Shown: piece by piece, positions 9,084 to 16,892 of the stretch
Position numbering within the stretch: the stretch's first letter is position 1
Layout of the letters: every line of letters starts with the position of its first letter
Assembly (NCBI GenBank): GCA_963696075.1
Contig: CAVOJD010000031.1
Location: 36,138-100,137, forward strand
DNA length: 64,000 bases
Source: CAJQQK01 sp963696075
GTDB taxonomy: Bacteria; Pseudomonadota; Alphaproteobacteria; Rhizobiales; Hyphomicrobiaceae
Direction of reading: 5' to 3'
The notes under the pieces: model-generated
Told to the model about the DNA's origin: nothing
Seen by the model: only the letters and a program-made list of their open reading frames with translations
Databases searched by the model: none
Position numbers and translations under genes: made by a program

Positions 9084-9351
9084 GACGACGCCATTCAGCA
9101 GCGTTTGTGGGTCGCGCCTGATACTTGTGATCCGCGCGCGAGAGCAAGTGGTATGCGCCGTGTTATGGTAAAAACAATCGAATGCGAAGAATTTGGTATA
9201 CAGCGATCAGGCGTTCAATAATTCATTTGAGCTATAAAGTGATGGTTTTGGAAAATAGAACGTGGACTGTTTAATTGTCTGCTGGCGGTAATGGGGCCGA
9301 TCGGCGCGGGGTGTGCTTGATCGCGGACGCGTCCTCGGCGGCGACGTCGGG
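9084..9351. other. AT-rich intergenic stretch
   Basis: This 268-base stretch between the operator-like palindrome and the mutarotase stop is clearly poorer in GC than its neighbours and has no credible reading frame. It probably carries the promoter of the minus-strand ATP-grasp gene; I could not fix -35/-10 boxes with confidence. Confidence 0.4.
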
Positions 9352-10263
9352 TCAGCGGTGGGCGCGATAGGTCGTCATAAGACTATGTCGCTCGCCGGGG
9401 GCGAGGATAAGTCCGTCCGGGGGGACGTTGCCGGTCTCGATGCACATCATGGTGCGAAAGGCATCGTCGGGGCCCATGTCACCGAGTTGCTTCGTTTTCT
9501 CGGTCCAGGGGTTCCAGACCACCGCATTGGTTGCGCCGTCGTGGGTGATCTCGATCGAGCGGCCAAGCCGCCGATCGTTGAGCGAGATCGGGCTTGCGAG
9601 GTTGCGGTATATGCGGTCGATTTCGGCGGAAACAGCAATTGGCCCTGCTTCGGGGGGACGGTGGCCGCCATCGTTCGCGATCGCAAGCTTGTCGATGAAG
9701 GGGTTTCGTTCGAGGCCGGTGATCTCGATCTCGGAGATGTCGCCGATCTGGAAATAGGTGTGGAGGGCCTGGCCGATCTCGATCGGCTGGTTGGTGGTGT
9801 TGGTTTGGGTGAGCGTGATCGTGAGTGTTTCGCCGATGGTGAGGATTAGTGTCGGGCGTATGGGGGTGGGGAAATATTTGTTATCGCGGTCGGTTGGCGG
9901 CGGGGTGAGGGTTAGCGTGATGGCGCCGTTGCTTTCTTCGGCGGCGTCGAGGCGCCAATCGGTGTTGCGCACGAAGCCGTGCATCGGCCAATCGGCGTGT
10001 TGGGGGTGGACGGCGAACCAGGGCCAGCAAACCGGCGTGCCGCCACGGATTGAGCGTTGGCGGTCGAACTTCGTGCCGGGCGAGACCCACAGGACGGGAT
10101 CGTGGCCGGCTGGTTGCCACGCGAAGATGTGGCCGCCGAAAAGGGACACGCGGGCCTGGTGGCCGTTGTAATTGACGTCGAGGATCGGGCCGGAGGCGGC
10201 GTCACCGGAGAGCGTCACGCCGGGGATCAGGCGGTGGGCGAGGTCGTCGAGTGACTGCGGCAT
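9352..10263 (-). CDS. D-hexose-6-phosphate mutarotase (YeaD-like)
   Basis: This 303-residue protein has the galactose-mutarotase-like beta-sandwich of the YeaD/Ymr099c group. Key stretches are IRGGTPVCWPWFAVHP, MHGFVRNTDWRLD and the carboxylate-bearing CIETGNV. These cytosolic enzymes interconvert alpha and beta anomers of glucose-6-phosphate and related hexose phosphates. Length fits. The gene follows the E1 genes on the same strand after about 100 bases, but a shared function is not evident. Confidence 0.88.
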   Translation of the reverse strand: MPQSLDDLAHRLIPGVTLSGDAASGPILDVNYNGHQARVSLFGGHIFAWQPAGHDPVLWVSPGTKFDRQRSIRGGTPVCWPWFAVHPQHADWPMHGFVRNTDWRLDAAEESNGAITLTLTPPPTDRDNKYFPTPIRPTLILTIGETLTITLTQTNTTNQPIEIGQALHTYFQIGDISEIEITGLERNPFIDKLAIANDGGHRPPEAGPIAVSAEIDRIYRNLASPISLNDRRLGRSIEITHDGATNAVVWNPWTEKTKQLGDMGPDDAFRTMMCIETGNVPPDGLILAPGERHSLMTTYRAHR

Positions 10264-10360
10264 GCCATTCAGCCTTTATGTTCGCTGCGCGAAAAGGGCT
10301 GCCGCCCTTTGACCCGCTCGGGAGGGGACCTCCCGAACCCTCCCTGTTTTGTGTTTGCCG

Positions 10361-11332
10361 TCAGGTCATTGCGGCCTTGGCGGCGGCGACGATCTTGGCC
10401 GGCGTGACGCGGATCTCGTTTTCCAGGGGTGGGGAGAACGGGATTGGCAGGCGCGGGGCGCCGATGCGCTTGACGGCCTTGAGGTTCGAAGGGCCGAGGC
10501 GGTCGATCATGGTGGCGACGACTTCGGCGCCGAAGCCGCCGACTTCGACGGCTTCATGGGCGACGAGCAGGCGGCCGGTTTTTTCAAGTGAAGCTGCGAC
10601 GGCGTCCTGATCCCAGGGCCAGATGGTGCGCAAATCGAGAACGTCGGCTGAGATGCCGTCGGCTGCGAGTTGGGCGGCGGCTTCCGAGACCTTCGGTGTC
10701 AGCGCGCTCCAGGTGACGATGGTGATGTCGGCGCCGTCACGGAGTTTGCGGGCCTTGCCGAAGGGGATGGGCTCGATCACGTCCGGCACATCGCCTTCGA
10801 TGCCCCAGAGGTCTTTCGGATCGAAGAACAGGACGGGGTCATCGGAGCGGATGGCGGAGACGAGGAGGCCGGCCTGATCTTCGGCGTTGGAGGGGCAGCA
10901 GACGGTGACGCCGGGGAGGTGGGCGAACCAGGCTTCGAGCATCTGGGAATGCTGGGCGGCGGAATTGCGCCACATGCCGTGCGGCATGCGCACGACGACG
11001 GCGGGTTTGGCCTGGCCGCCAAACATGTAGCGGACCTTGGCGATCTGGTTGACGAGTTCGTCCATGGCGCACATCACGAAATCAAAGATGCGCATCTCGA
11101 TGATGGGGCGGGTGCCAACGAGGGCCGCGCCGAGGCCGGCGCCCATGATGGTCGATTCCGAGATTGGCGTGGAGACGACGCGCTCGGGGCCGAACTCGTC
11201 GAGGAAGTCGCGGTATTGACCCCATAGGCCGCCACGGGCGACGTCTTCGCCGAGCACCCAGATGGTCGGGTCGGCGCGCATTTCCTGGAGGACGGCGAGG
11301 CGGCCGGCTTCGTTCAGCGTTACTTTTGCCAT
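10361..11332 (-). CDS. 2-oxoacid dehydrogenase E1 beta subunit
   Basis: This 323-residue protein matches E1-beta subunits of the PdhB/AcoB/BkdB2 type: MAKVTLNEAGRLAVLQEM, the segment LGEDVARGGLWGQYRDFLDEFG, the transketolase-like pyrimidine part, and the C-terminal domain ending in PRLPIPFSPPLENEI. It pairs with the alpha subunit encoded immediately upstream; the two overlap by 13 bases, implying coupled translation. The alpha2beta2 E1 decarboxylates a 2-oxoacid with TPP and passes the acyl group to E2 lipoate. No E2 or E3 gene follows, which is unusual for pdh or aco operons. Confidence 0.9.
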   Translation of the reverse strand: MAKVTLNEAGRLAVLQEMRADPTIWVLGEDVARGGLWGQYRDFLDEFGPERVVSTPISESTIMGAGLGAALVGTRPIIEMRIFDFVMCAMDELVNQIAKVRYMFGGQAKPAVVVRMPHGMWRNSAAQHSQMLEAWFAHLPGVTVCCPSNAEDQAGLLVSAIRSDDPVLFFDPKDLWGIEGDVPDVIEPIPFGKARKLRDGADITIVTWSALTPKVSEAAAQLAADGISADVLDLRTIWPWDQDAVAASLEKTGRLLVAHEAVEVGGFGAEVVATMIDRLGPSNLKAVKRIGAPRLPIPFSPPLENEIRVTPAKIVAAAKAAMT

Positions 11333-12327
11333 TGGGCGGCTCCGGTGTCCTGGACGTCTTCGTAGGCGACGGCAGCCGCGGGCCAGTCGGCCTGGTTGGC
11401 GCGGGTGCGGGCTGATTGCATTTCGAGGGTGGCGGCCTCCTGGATGGCGTCGAGTTCGGCGTCGCTCATGCCGCTGTCGCGAAGGATGGTGCGCAGTTTC
11501 GCAATCGGGCAGCGGGCCTTGCCGGCCTCGACGGCGGCGGGATCGCGCCAGGCGGCGGGGTCGGTCGAGGTGTGGCCGGTCCAGCGGAAGGTCTTGGCGT
11601 GAAGCAGGCGCGGGCCGGCGCCGGAACGGACCTGATTGATGAGGTCTGCGGCGGTCGCATCGAGGGTGGCTGCGTCGTTGCCGTCGATAGAGGTGGCGGG
11701 CACGCCGAGGGCTTCGGCGCGGGCGGCAACCCCGGGGCCGGCGGTCACGCTTTCAGCGGCGGTGAAGGCTGCGACGCCGTTGTCCTCGCACACGAACAGG
11801 ATCGGCAACTCGTAGAGGGCTGCCCAGTTGAGGCCTTCGAGGAAGGGGCCGCGGTTCATGGCGCCGTCGCCGAACATGCACACGGCGATCGCGTCGATCT
11901 TGAGGAGCTTGAGGCCCTGCGCTGCGCCGACCGCGATCGGGATGCCGCCGCCGACAACGCCGTTGGCGCCGAGCATGCCGACAGAGAAATCCGCGATGTG
12001 CATCGAGCCGCCCTTGCCGCGGCAATAGCCGCCGTCGCGGCCATAGAGCTCGAGGAACATGCGTTGGGGGTCGGCGCCCTTGGCGATCATGTGGCCGTGG
12101 CCGCGGTGGTTCGTCGTCATGCGGTCGTCCGGGCGCAGGTTCAGCCCAAGGCCGACGGCAACGGCTTCCTGGCCGATCGAGACATGGAGAGGGCCTGGGA
12201 TCTCGCCGGCCTTGTGCGCCTCGAGGGCGGTTTGCTCGAAGGTGCGAATGCGCACCATCGTCGTGTAGAGGTCGCTCAGGCGCGCGGTGTTATGGCCGGC
12301 GGGCGGACCAGAGGTGTCGGCGGGCAT
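11320..12327 (-). CDS. 2-oxoacid dehydrogenase E1 alpha subunit
   Basis: The 335-residue product has the E1-alpha layout: MVRIRTFEQTALEAHKAGEI near the N-terminus, HRGHGHMIAKG, and the TPP motif beginning GDGAMNRGPFLEGLNWAA and ending at EDN about 30 residues later. It resembles acetoin dehydrogenase or pyruvate dehydrogenase alpha chains; the substrate cannot be decided. An in-frame ATG at 12402 would add 25 residues rich in Pro and Lys; I prefer 12327, which has GGAG upstream. It is first in the two-gene E1 operon. Confidence 0.9.
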   Translation of the reverse strand: MPADTSGPPAGHNTARLSDLYTTMVRIRTFEQTALEAHKAGEIPGPLHVSIGQEAVAVGLGLNLRPDDRMTTNHRGHGHMIAKGADPQRMFLELYGRDGGYCRGKGGSMHIADFSVGMLGANGVVGGGIPIAVGAAQGLKLLKIDAIAVCMFGDGAMNRGPFLEGLNWAALYELPILFVCEDNGVAAFTAAESVTAGPGVAARAEALGVPATSIDGNDAATLDATAADLINQVRSGAGPRLLHAKTFRWTGHTSTDPAAWRDPAAVEAGKARCPIAKLRTILRDSGMSDAELDAIQEAATLEMQSARTRANQADWPAAAVAYEDVQDTGAAQWQK

Positions 12328-12417
12328 GTCGGGGCGTTTCTCCGGGGAGGTGTTTTTGTTGGTTGGTGGGCGGAGTTTGTGGTCGGCGGGCGGTGAGGTC
12401 AAGGCGTGGGGGAGTTG

Positions 12418-12822
12418 TTTTCGCTCACGGCACTTCCGGCCCTGTGGGCCGGGCCTGCGCGGGCGCGGCGCAAAGCGCCGGGTCGCGGTTGCTCCCCGAG
12501 TTCGCGGGGCGAACTCGATTGGTTTTCGCTCACGGCACTTCCGGCCCTGCGGGCCGAGCCTGCGCGGGCGCGGCGCAAAGCGCCGGGTCGCGGTTGCTCC
12601 CCGAGTTCGCGGGGCGAACTCGATTGGTTTTCGCTCGCGGCACTTCCGGCCCTGCGGGCCGGGCCTGCGCGGGCGCGGCGCAAAGCGCCGGGTCGCGGTT
12701 GCTCCCCGAGTTCGCGGGGCGAACTCGATTGGTTTTCGCTCGCGGCACTTCCGGCCCTGCGGGCCGGGCCTGCGCGGGCGCGGCGCAAAGCGCCGGGTCG
12801 CGTTGCTCCCGGACGGGTGCCG
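12418..12822. repeat. Four tandem 105-bp triple-hairpin units
   Basis: Units start at 12418, 12523, 12628 and 12733, each exactly 105 bases except the shorter last one. Each begins TTTTCGCTCACGG or TTTTCGCTCGCGG. Three inverted repeats follow in order: CCGGCCCTGCGGGCCGG, then GCGGCGCAAAGCGCCG, then CGAGTTCGC-GGG-GCGAACTCG (lost in unit 4). Because 105 is divisible by 3, long open frames run through on both strands; none looks like a protein. The same element occurs at four other places in the window. Confidence 0.9.
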
Positions 12823-13299
12823 AATTGCGGGGGGCGGGGAAGCGTCGAGTGAAGGTGCAGCGACTCGCTTTATGGTACAAAGCCTGAATCTGTTCAGTTA
12901 TTCAGAGATCCACAGCTTGTTCCGATTGATCGAGCTACTAAGACCCTTCAAGCTTGGAGGCGACATTTTAAAGAGATATCAAGCACGACCGAGGGCCTTG
13001 CGAAGGCTGGGGCGCTCTCCATATGGTATCTTTCAATTTTATCTTTTGTTATTCCGGAGTTGCGCATTGAAGGTCGTCGAATGTGGAGTGAGCTGGCACG
13101 CGGATTTCCTTATTGCAGGGTTTTTTTGCCTTCGTCTGATACGGTAATTGGTCTAGATCCATTTCCGGATATGCAATGAAGTACACTCAGTTAATCGATT
13201 GGCTTTGGTCTCGTCTATTTGGTGGATCCAATCTGGGTAGAGTTTGCTGGTCTACGTGCGTAGGTGTACTAATGAAATTACACCCAACGGAGCCCTGCC
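12823..13299. other. AT-rich gene-free region
   Basis: About 480 bases with much lower GC than the rest and no credible coding frame. It separates the tandem hairpin repeats from the internally duplicated protein gene and must contain that gene's promoter. No clear RNA gene or transposase remnant is visible. Confidence 0.4.
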
Positions 13300-14118
13300 A
13301 TGTCTGCATTCCTCACCTTCGACAGCATCACGCATCTCACCGACGCGCACCGTGGGTCGGTGTCGTATTCGGCCAGTCATGGCGGAACGTACGCGGGGTA
13401 CTACGCGGCGAAGATGGGGGTTGGGGCGGTGGTGCTGAATGATGCCGGGATCGGGCGGGAGATGGCGGGGGTTGCGGGATTGACGCTGCTCGGTGATCTC
13501 GGCGTGCCGGCGGCGGCGGTGTCGCATCGCACGGCGCGGATCGGGGATGGGGCGGATGGTTTGGCGCGCGGCGTTCTTTCGACGGTGAATAAAGTCGCGA
13601 CGGGGATGGGGCTCAAGGCTGGGATGGCGTGCCGGGAGGCGTTGGAGGTTCTGGCAGGGCGTGAGCTGGCGCCGTCGCCGGCGCCGCGGCCGATTGATGA
13701 GGCGCGATATGAGGACAGTGCGGCGGGGCGCGATGGGGTCAAGGTGGTGATTATCGATTCAGCGTCTCTCGTGACGCCTGAGGATGAAGGCGACATCATC
13801 GTGACGGCGTCGCATGGCGGGCTGCTTGGCGGAAAGCCTGAGACGGCAATCAAGTATCCGGTGTTTGCGTCGGTTTATTCGGATGCCGACCGGGGGATCG
13901 ATGATGCGGGCGTGTCGCGGTTGCCAGCGCTCGATGGGCGCGGGATTGCAGGCGCGTGCGTGTCGGCATTTTCGGCGCGGATCGGTGATGGGCGGTCGGT
14001 CTATGAGGATGGGTTTATTTCGGCGGTGAATGAGACGGCGGCGCGCCGGGGTGGGCGGATCGGGCAGAGTTGCCGGGCGTTCGTGGCGGCGATGGTGGCG
14101 GCGCGGGTTGGGGGATGA
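13300..14118 (+). CDS. Uncharacterised protein with two-fold internal repeat
   Basis: I do not recognise a family. The 272-residue protein is made of two related halves, about residues 17-118 and 162-268. Both contain ASHGG (25-29 and 170-174), a DAG turn (48-50 and 202-204), ARIGDG (79-84 and 226-231), a Val-Asn pair in STVNKVA/SAVNETA, and a Cys-Arg-Ala/Glu stretch near the end. No signal peptide or membrane segment is seen, so it is probably cytosolic. The doubled fold suggests an active site or ligand site shared between two pseudo-symmetric domains. It is a lone gene between repeats. Confidence 0.75.
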   Translation: MSAFLTFDSITHLTDAHRGSVSYSASHGGTYAGYYAAKMGVGAVVLNDAGIGREMAGVAGLTLLGDLGVPAAAVSHRTARIGDGADGLARGVLSTVNKVATGMGLKAGMACREALEVLAGRELAPSPAPRPIDEARYEDSAAGRDGVKVVIIDSASLVTPEDEGDIIVTASHGGLLGGKPETAIKYPVFASVYSDADRGIDDAGVSRLPALDGRGIAGACVSAFSARIGDGRSVYEDGFISAVNETAARRGGRIGQSCRAFVAAMVAARVGG

Positions 14119-14169
14119 TGGCTTCTGTGAGGTGCGATCAAGTCAGAAGTTTTGTTTCGGTAATCAGTC

Positions 14170-14232
14170 GTAGGTCGGGGCCCTTCGGCCCGGCATAATT
14201 CGTAGCTGTCGGGCCGAAGGGGCCCGACCTAC
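14170..14232. repeat. Near-perfect 63-bp palindrome
   Basis: Two 25-base arms (left starts GTAGGTCGGGGCCCTTCGG, right ends GGGGCCCGACCTAC) pair with two mismatches around a 13-base loop containing AATTCGTAG. It lies 52 bases after the stop of the duplicated-domain gene. It could be a bidirectional transcription barrier or a mobile palindromic unit. Confidence 0.7.
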
Positions 14233-14276
14233 AAGACTGGGGCGGGGCAACGGCGCCGGCGCATCGGGTACCGCTC

Positions 14277-14328
14277 CTGGGTCCCGGCGCTCCCCCGGAT
14301 CAAGTCCGGGGTCGGCCGGGATGACACC
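14277..14328. repeat. 52-bp dispersed repeat, copy 1
   Basis: This segment, with the hairpin CCCCCGGATCAAGTCCGGGG at its centre and ending CCGGGATGACACC, is identical base for base to 44403-44454. Both copies are intergenic. Similar sequences are common between genes in Alphaproteobacteria (general knowledge). Confidence 0.8.
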
Positions 14329-14443
14329 ATAGTGGGTCTTCATCGCGTGCGGAATGGATCGCGGCTGGTACGCGGGGTGGTCTGGACGCAGGCATCGGGA
14401 GGTCATAAGGACAACCCTAAGAAGTCAGACAGGGAGTGAGACG

Positions 14444-16198
14444 ATGAGCGCGGCGAACACGGCATCCAACGAGAAGCGGCCAATGAGTGGCGGGCAGGCG
14501 CTGGCGGAGATGCTGAAGCTCCATGAAGTCGGGCCAATGTTCGGGATGGGCGGCTTTCAACTGTTGCCGTTCTACGAGGCGTGCCGGGCGCTCAAGCTCA
14601 AGCACTACCTGATCAATGACGAACGCTCCGGCGCGTTTGCCTCGGATGCGTACGCGAAGGCGACGAACCGGCCGGGGGTGGCGGATGCGACGCTTGGGCC
14701 GGGCGCGACGAACCTGGTGACGGGGATTGTCGAGGCGCTCAACGCGGGCATGCCGATGGTGCTGATTGTCGGGGATGCGAACCGGGAACACGCCTGGAAG
14801 AACATGACGCAGGAGACGCGGCAGCTCGATGTGCTGCGGCCGATCGTGAAGGAGGTGATCCGGTGCGAGGTGATCCAGCGCATTCCGGAACATGTGCGCC
14901 GCGCCTTTGCGGTGGCGACGAGCGGGCGGCCGGGGCCGGTGGTCATCGATGTGCCGGAAGATATCGCGCATGGCGAGTATGAGTTCGAGGCGAGTGATTT
15001 CTGGGTCGATCCGGGCACGCTGAAGGCGCAGGCGCGGCGGTCGCTGCCGGACCCGGCGGACCTTGAGAGGGCGGTCGATATGCTCGCCAAGGCGGCGCGG
15101 CCGATCATGATGGTCGGTGGCGGTATCCATATTTCGGAAGGCTATGACGCGCTTCTGAAGCTTGCCGAGAGCCAAGGCATTCCGGTGGCGCATACGATGA
15201 GCGGCAAGGGCGGGATTGCGTGCACGCACGCACTGTCGGCGGGCTTGTTCGGGCGCTATGACCGGATTGCAAATGACCTGATCGCAAAGTCGGACTGCCT
15301 GCTGGTGGTCGGGTGCAAGCTGGGTGAGATCGCAACGAAGCGGTTTCAGCTGATCCCGCCGGGCAAGCCGTTGATCCATGTTGAGCTCGATCCGACCGAG
15401 ATCGGGCGGACGACGCGAACGGACGTCGGGCTTGCGGGTGATGCGAAGCTGACGCTCGAGGCGCTGGCGCAGGCGCTCGAGGATGGCGGCAAGCGGGCCG
15501 AGAAGCGGGCGGAATACTGTGCCGAGATCCCGAAGCTGATGGCGGACTGGCGCCGGGGGGCGGCGGACCGGCTTGAATCGACGGAGACGCCGATCAACGT
15601 CGGGCGCTTGATGAACGAACTCAACAAGATCATGCCGGACGACGGCACGCTGGTGGCCGATGGCGGGTTCGCTGCGCACTGGGGCGGGCTGATGTTCGAC
15701 ACCAAGAAGGCAGGGCGTCACTTCATGCCGGACCGTGGCTTTGCTTCGATCGGGTATGGCGTGCCGGGGGGCATCGGGGCGCAGATCGGCGTCGGGCCGA
15801 ACCGCCGGGTGGTGAGCCTGACCGGCGATGGCGGGTTCAACATGAGCATGGGCGATCTCGAGACGGCGCGGCGGGTTGGCGCCAACTTCGTGACGATCGT
15901 GTTCAATAATGCGGCATCCGGCTACGTGAAGGCGCTGCAACATGCGGTGTTCGGCGAGGGCAACTACCAGTCGTCGGATCTGATCGAGATGGATTATGCG
16001 CAGATCGCGAAAGGGTTCGGGTGCCACGGTATCCGGGTGACGGACCCGGAGAAGCTCTCAGGCGCGATCCAGGAAGGGCTCGAGAATACCGATACGCCAA
16101 CGGTGCTCGATGTCGTGGTGACGCGCGATCCGGGCCGGATGCTGCCGGCGGCGGATAACCGGACGCTCAAGGTGGAGAAGGGTGACCGGCCGGTTTAA
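14444..16198 (+). CDS. TPP-dependent acetolactate synthase-like enzyme
   Basis: The 584-residue protein has all three domains of the benzoylformate decarboxylase/acetolactate synthase superfamily. The catalytic Glu is E60 in LINDERSGAFASDAYAK. The central Rossmann-like domain starts near RPIMMVGGGIHISEG, and the TPP/Mg motif runs from GDGGFNMSMGDLETARR to NN. The reaction (decarboxylation or carboligation of a 2-oxoacid) cannot be assigned more finely. Start choice is the ATG at 14444, after AGGGAG; a longer frame covers repeats. A GNAT gene follows after 40 bases, probably the same transcript. Confidence 0.88.
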   Translation: MSAANTASNEKRPMSGGQALAEMLKLHEVGPMFGMGGFQLLPFYEACRALKLKHYLINDERSGAFASDAYAKATNRPGVADATLGPGATNLVTGIVEALNAGMPMVLIVGDANREHAWKNMTQETRQLDVLRPIVKEVIRCEVIQRIPEHVRRAFAVATSGRPGPVVIDVPEDIAHGEYEFEASDFWVDPGTLKAQARRSLPDPADLERAVDMLAKAARPIMMVGGGIHISEGYDALLKLAESQGIPVAHTMSGKGGIACTHALSAGLFGRYDRIANDLIAKSDCLLVVGCKLGEIATKRFQLIPPGKPLIHVELDPTEIGRTTRTDVGLAGDAKLTLEALAQALEDGGKRAEKRAEYCAEIPKLMADWRRGAADRLESTETPINVGRLMNELNKIMPDDGTLVADGGFAAHWGGLMFDTKKAGRHFMPDRGFASIGYGVPGGIGAQIGVGPNRRVVSLTGDGGFNMSMGDLETARRVGANFVTIVFNNAASGYVKALQHAVFGEGNYQSSDLIEMDYAQIAKGFGCHGIRVTDPEKLSGAIQEGLENTDTPTVLDVVVTRDPGRMLPAADNRTLKVEKGDRPV

Positions 16199-16238
16199 GG
16201 GCTGGTTGCCGCTGTCGCGTGATCCGAGTGGAGGCGGC

Positions 16239-16748
16239 ATGAGCATCGTGGTGCGTGACTGGCAGGCCGGCGACCTTGCGGTACTGCACGCGATCAACGA
16301 GGGCGCCGTGCCGGGGGTCGGTCAGCTGACGCGCGCGGGGCTTGATGATCTTGTCGAACGGCAGAGTGCGGCGACGCTGGTTGCCGCGGACGCGGGCGGT
16401 CGGGTGCAGGGCTTTGTGCTGGTGATGCGCGAGGGGCTCGACTACGCCAGCCTCAACTACCGGTGGCTCTCGGAACGCTATCAGCGGTTTGCCTATGTTG
16501 ACCGGGTTGCGGTTGACGCGGCCGCGCGGGGGAAAGGACTCGGTGAGGCGCTCTACGCGGCTGTGGTGGAGCGATTCGAGGCCGAGCGGCCGGTGCTGCT
16601 TGCCGAGGTCAATCTGGAGCCGCCTAATCCCGGTTCGCTGAGGTTCCACAAGCGCGCCGGTTTCCGTGAGGTTGGCGAACGCTGGGAGGCGGATCGCTCG
16701 AAAGGCGTCGTTTATCTGGCGCGCGACCTCGGCGGTGTGTCCGGCTGA
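16239..16748 (+). CDS. GNAT-family N-acetyltransferase
   Basis: This 169-residue protein has the GNAT fold, with the acetyl-CoA pyrophosphate loop in VDRVAVDAAARGKGLGEALY (the R/Q-x-x-G-x-G/A equivalent is RGKGLG) and a C-terminal NPGSLRFHKRAGFREVGER stretch typical of GNATs. The acyl acceptor is unknown. It is 40 bases downstream of the TPP-dependent enzyme and on the same strand. The frame reaches 16182, but MSIVVRDWQAGDL is the usual start. Confidence 0.87.
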   Translation: MSIVVRDWQAGDLAVLHAINEGAVPGVGQLTRAGLDDLVERQSAATLVAADAGGRVQGFVLVMREGLDYASLNYRWLSERYQRFAYVDRVAVDAAARGKGLGEALYAAVVERFEAERPVLLAEVNLEPPNPGSLRFHKRAGFREVGERWEADRSKGVVYLARDLGGVSG

Positions 16749-16892
16749 GTTGGCTCAGGTTTTACGGATTCGACATCTTCGACATCCGGCCTGGCGTTTC
16801 GCCGCTTCGCTGCCCTTGCTCCTTCCCTTAACCCAACCAACCCTCTCCCCCTGAAGAACAGGGAGAGAGGGTGTCGGCGGTGAGGTGGCGCG

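Noticed and set aside
12287..13147. Repeat-spanning frames (plus and minus) at the 12.4-kb array
   Set aside because: They are periodic translations of the 105-base repeat and contain no domain; the period divisible by three keeps frames open.
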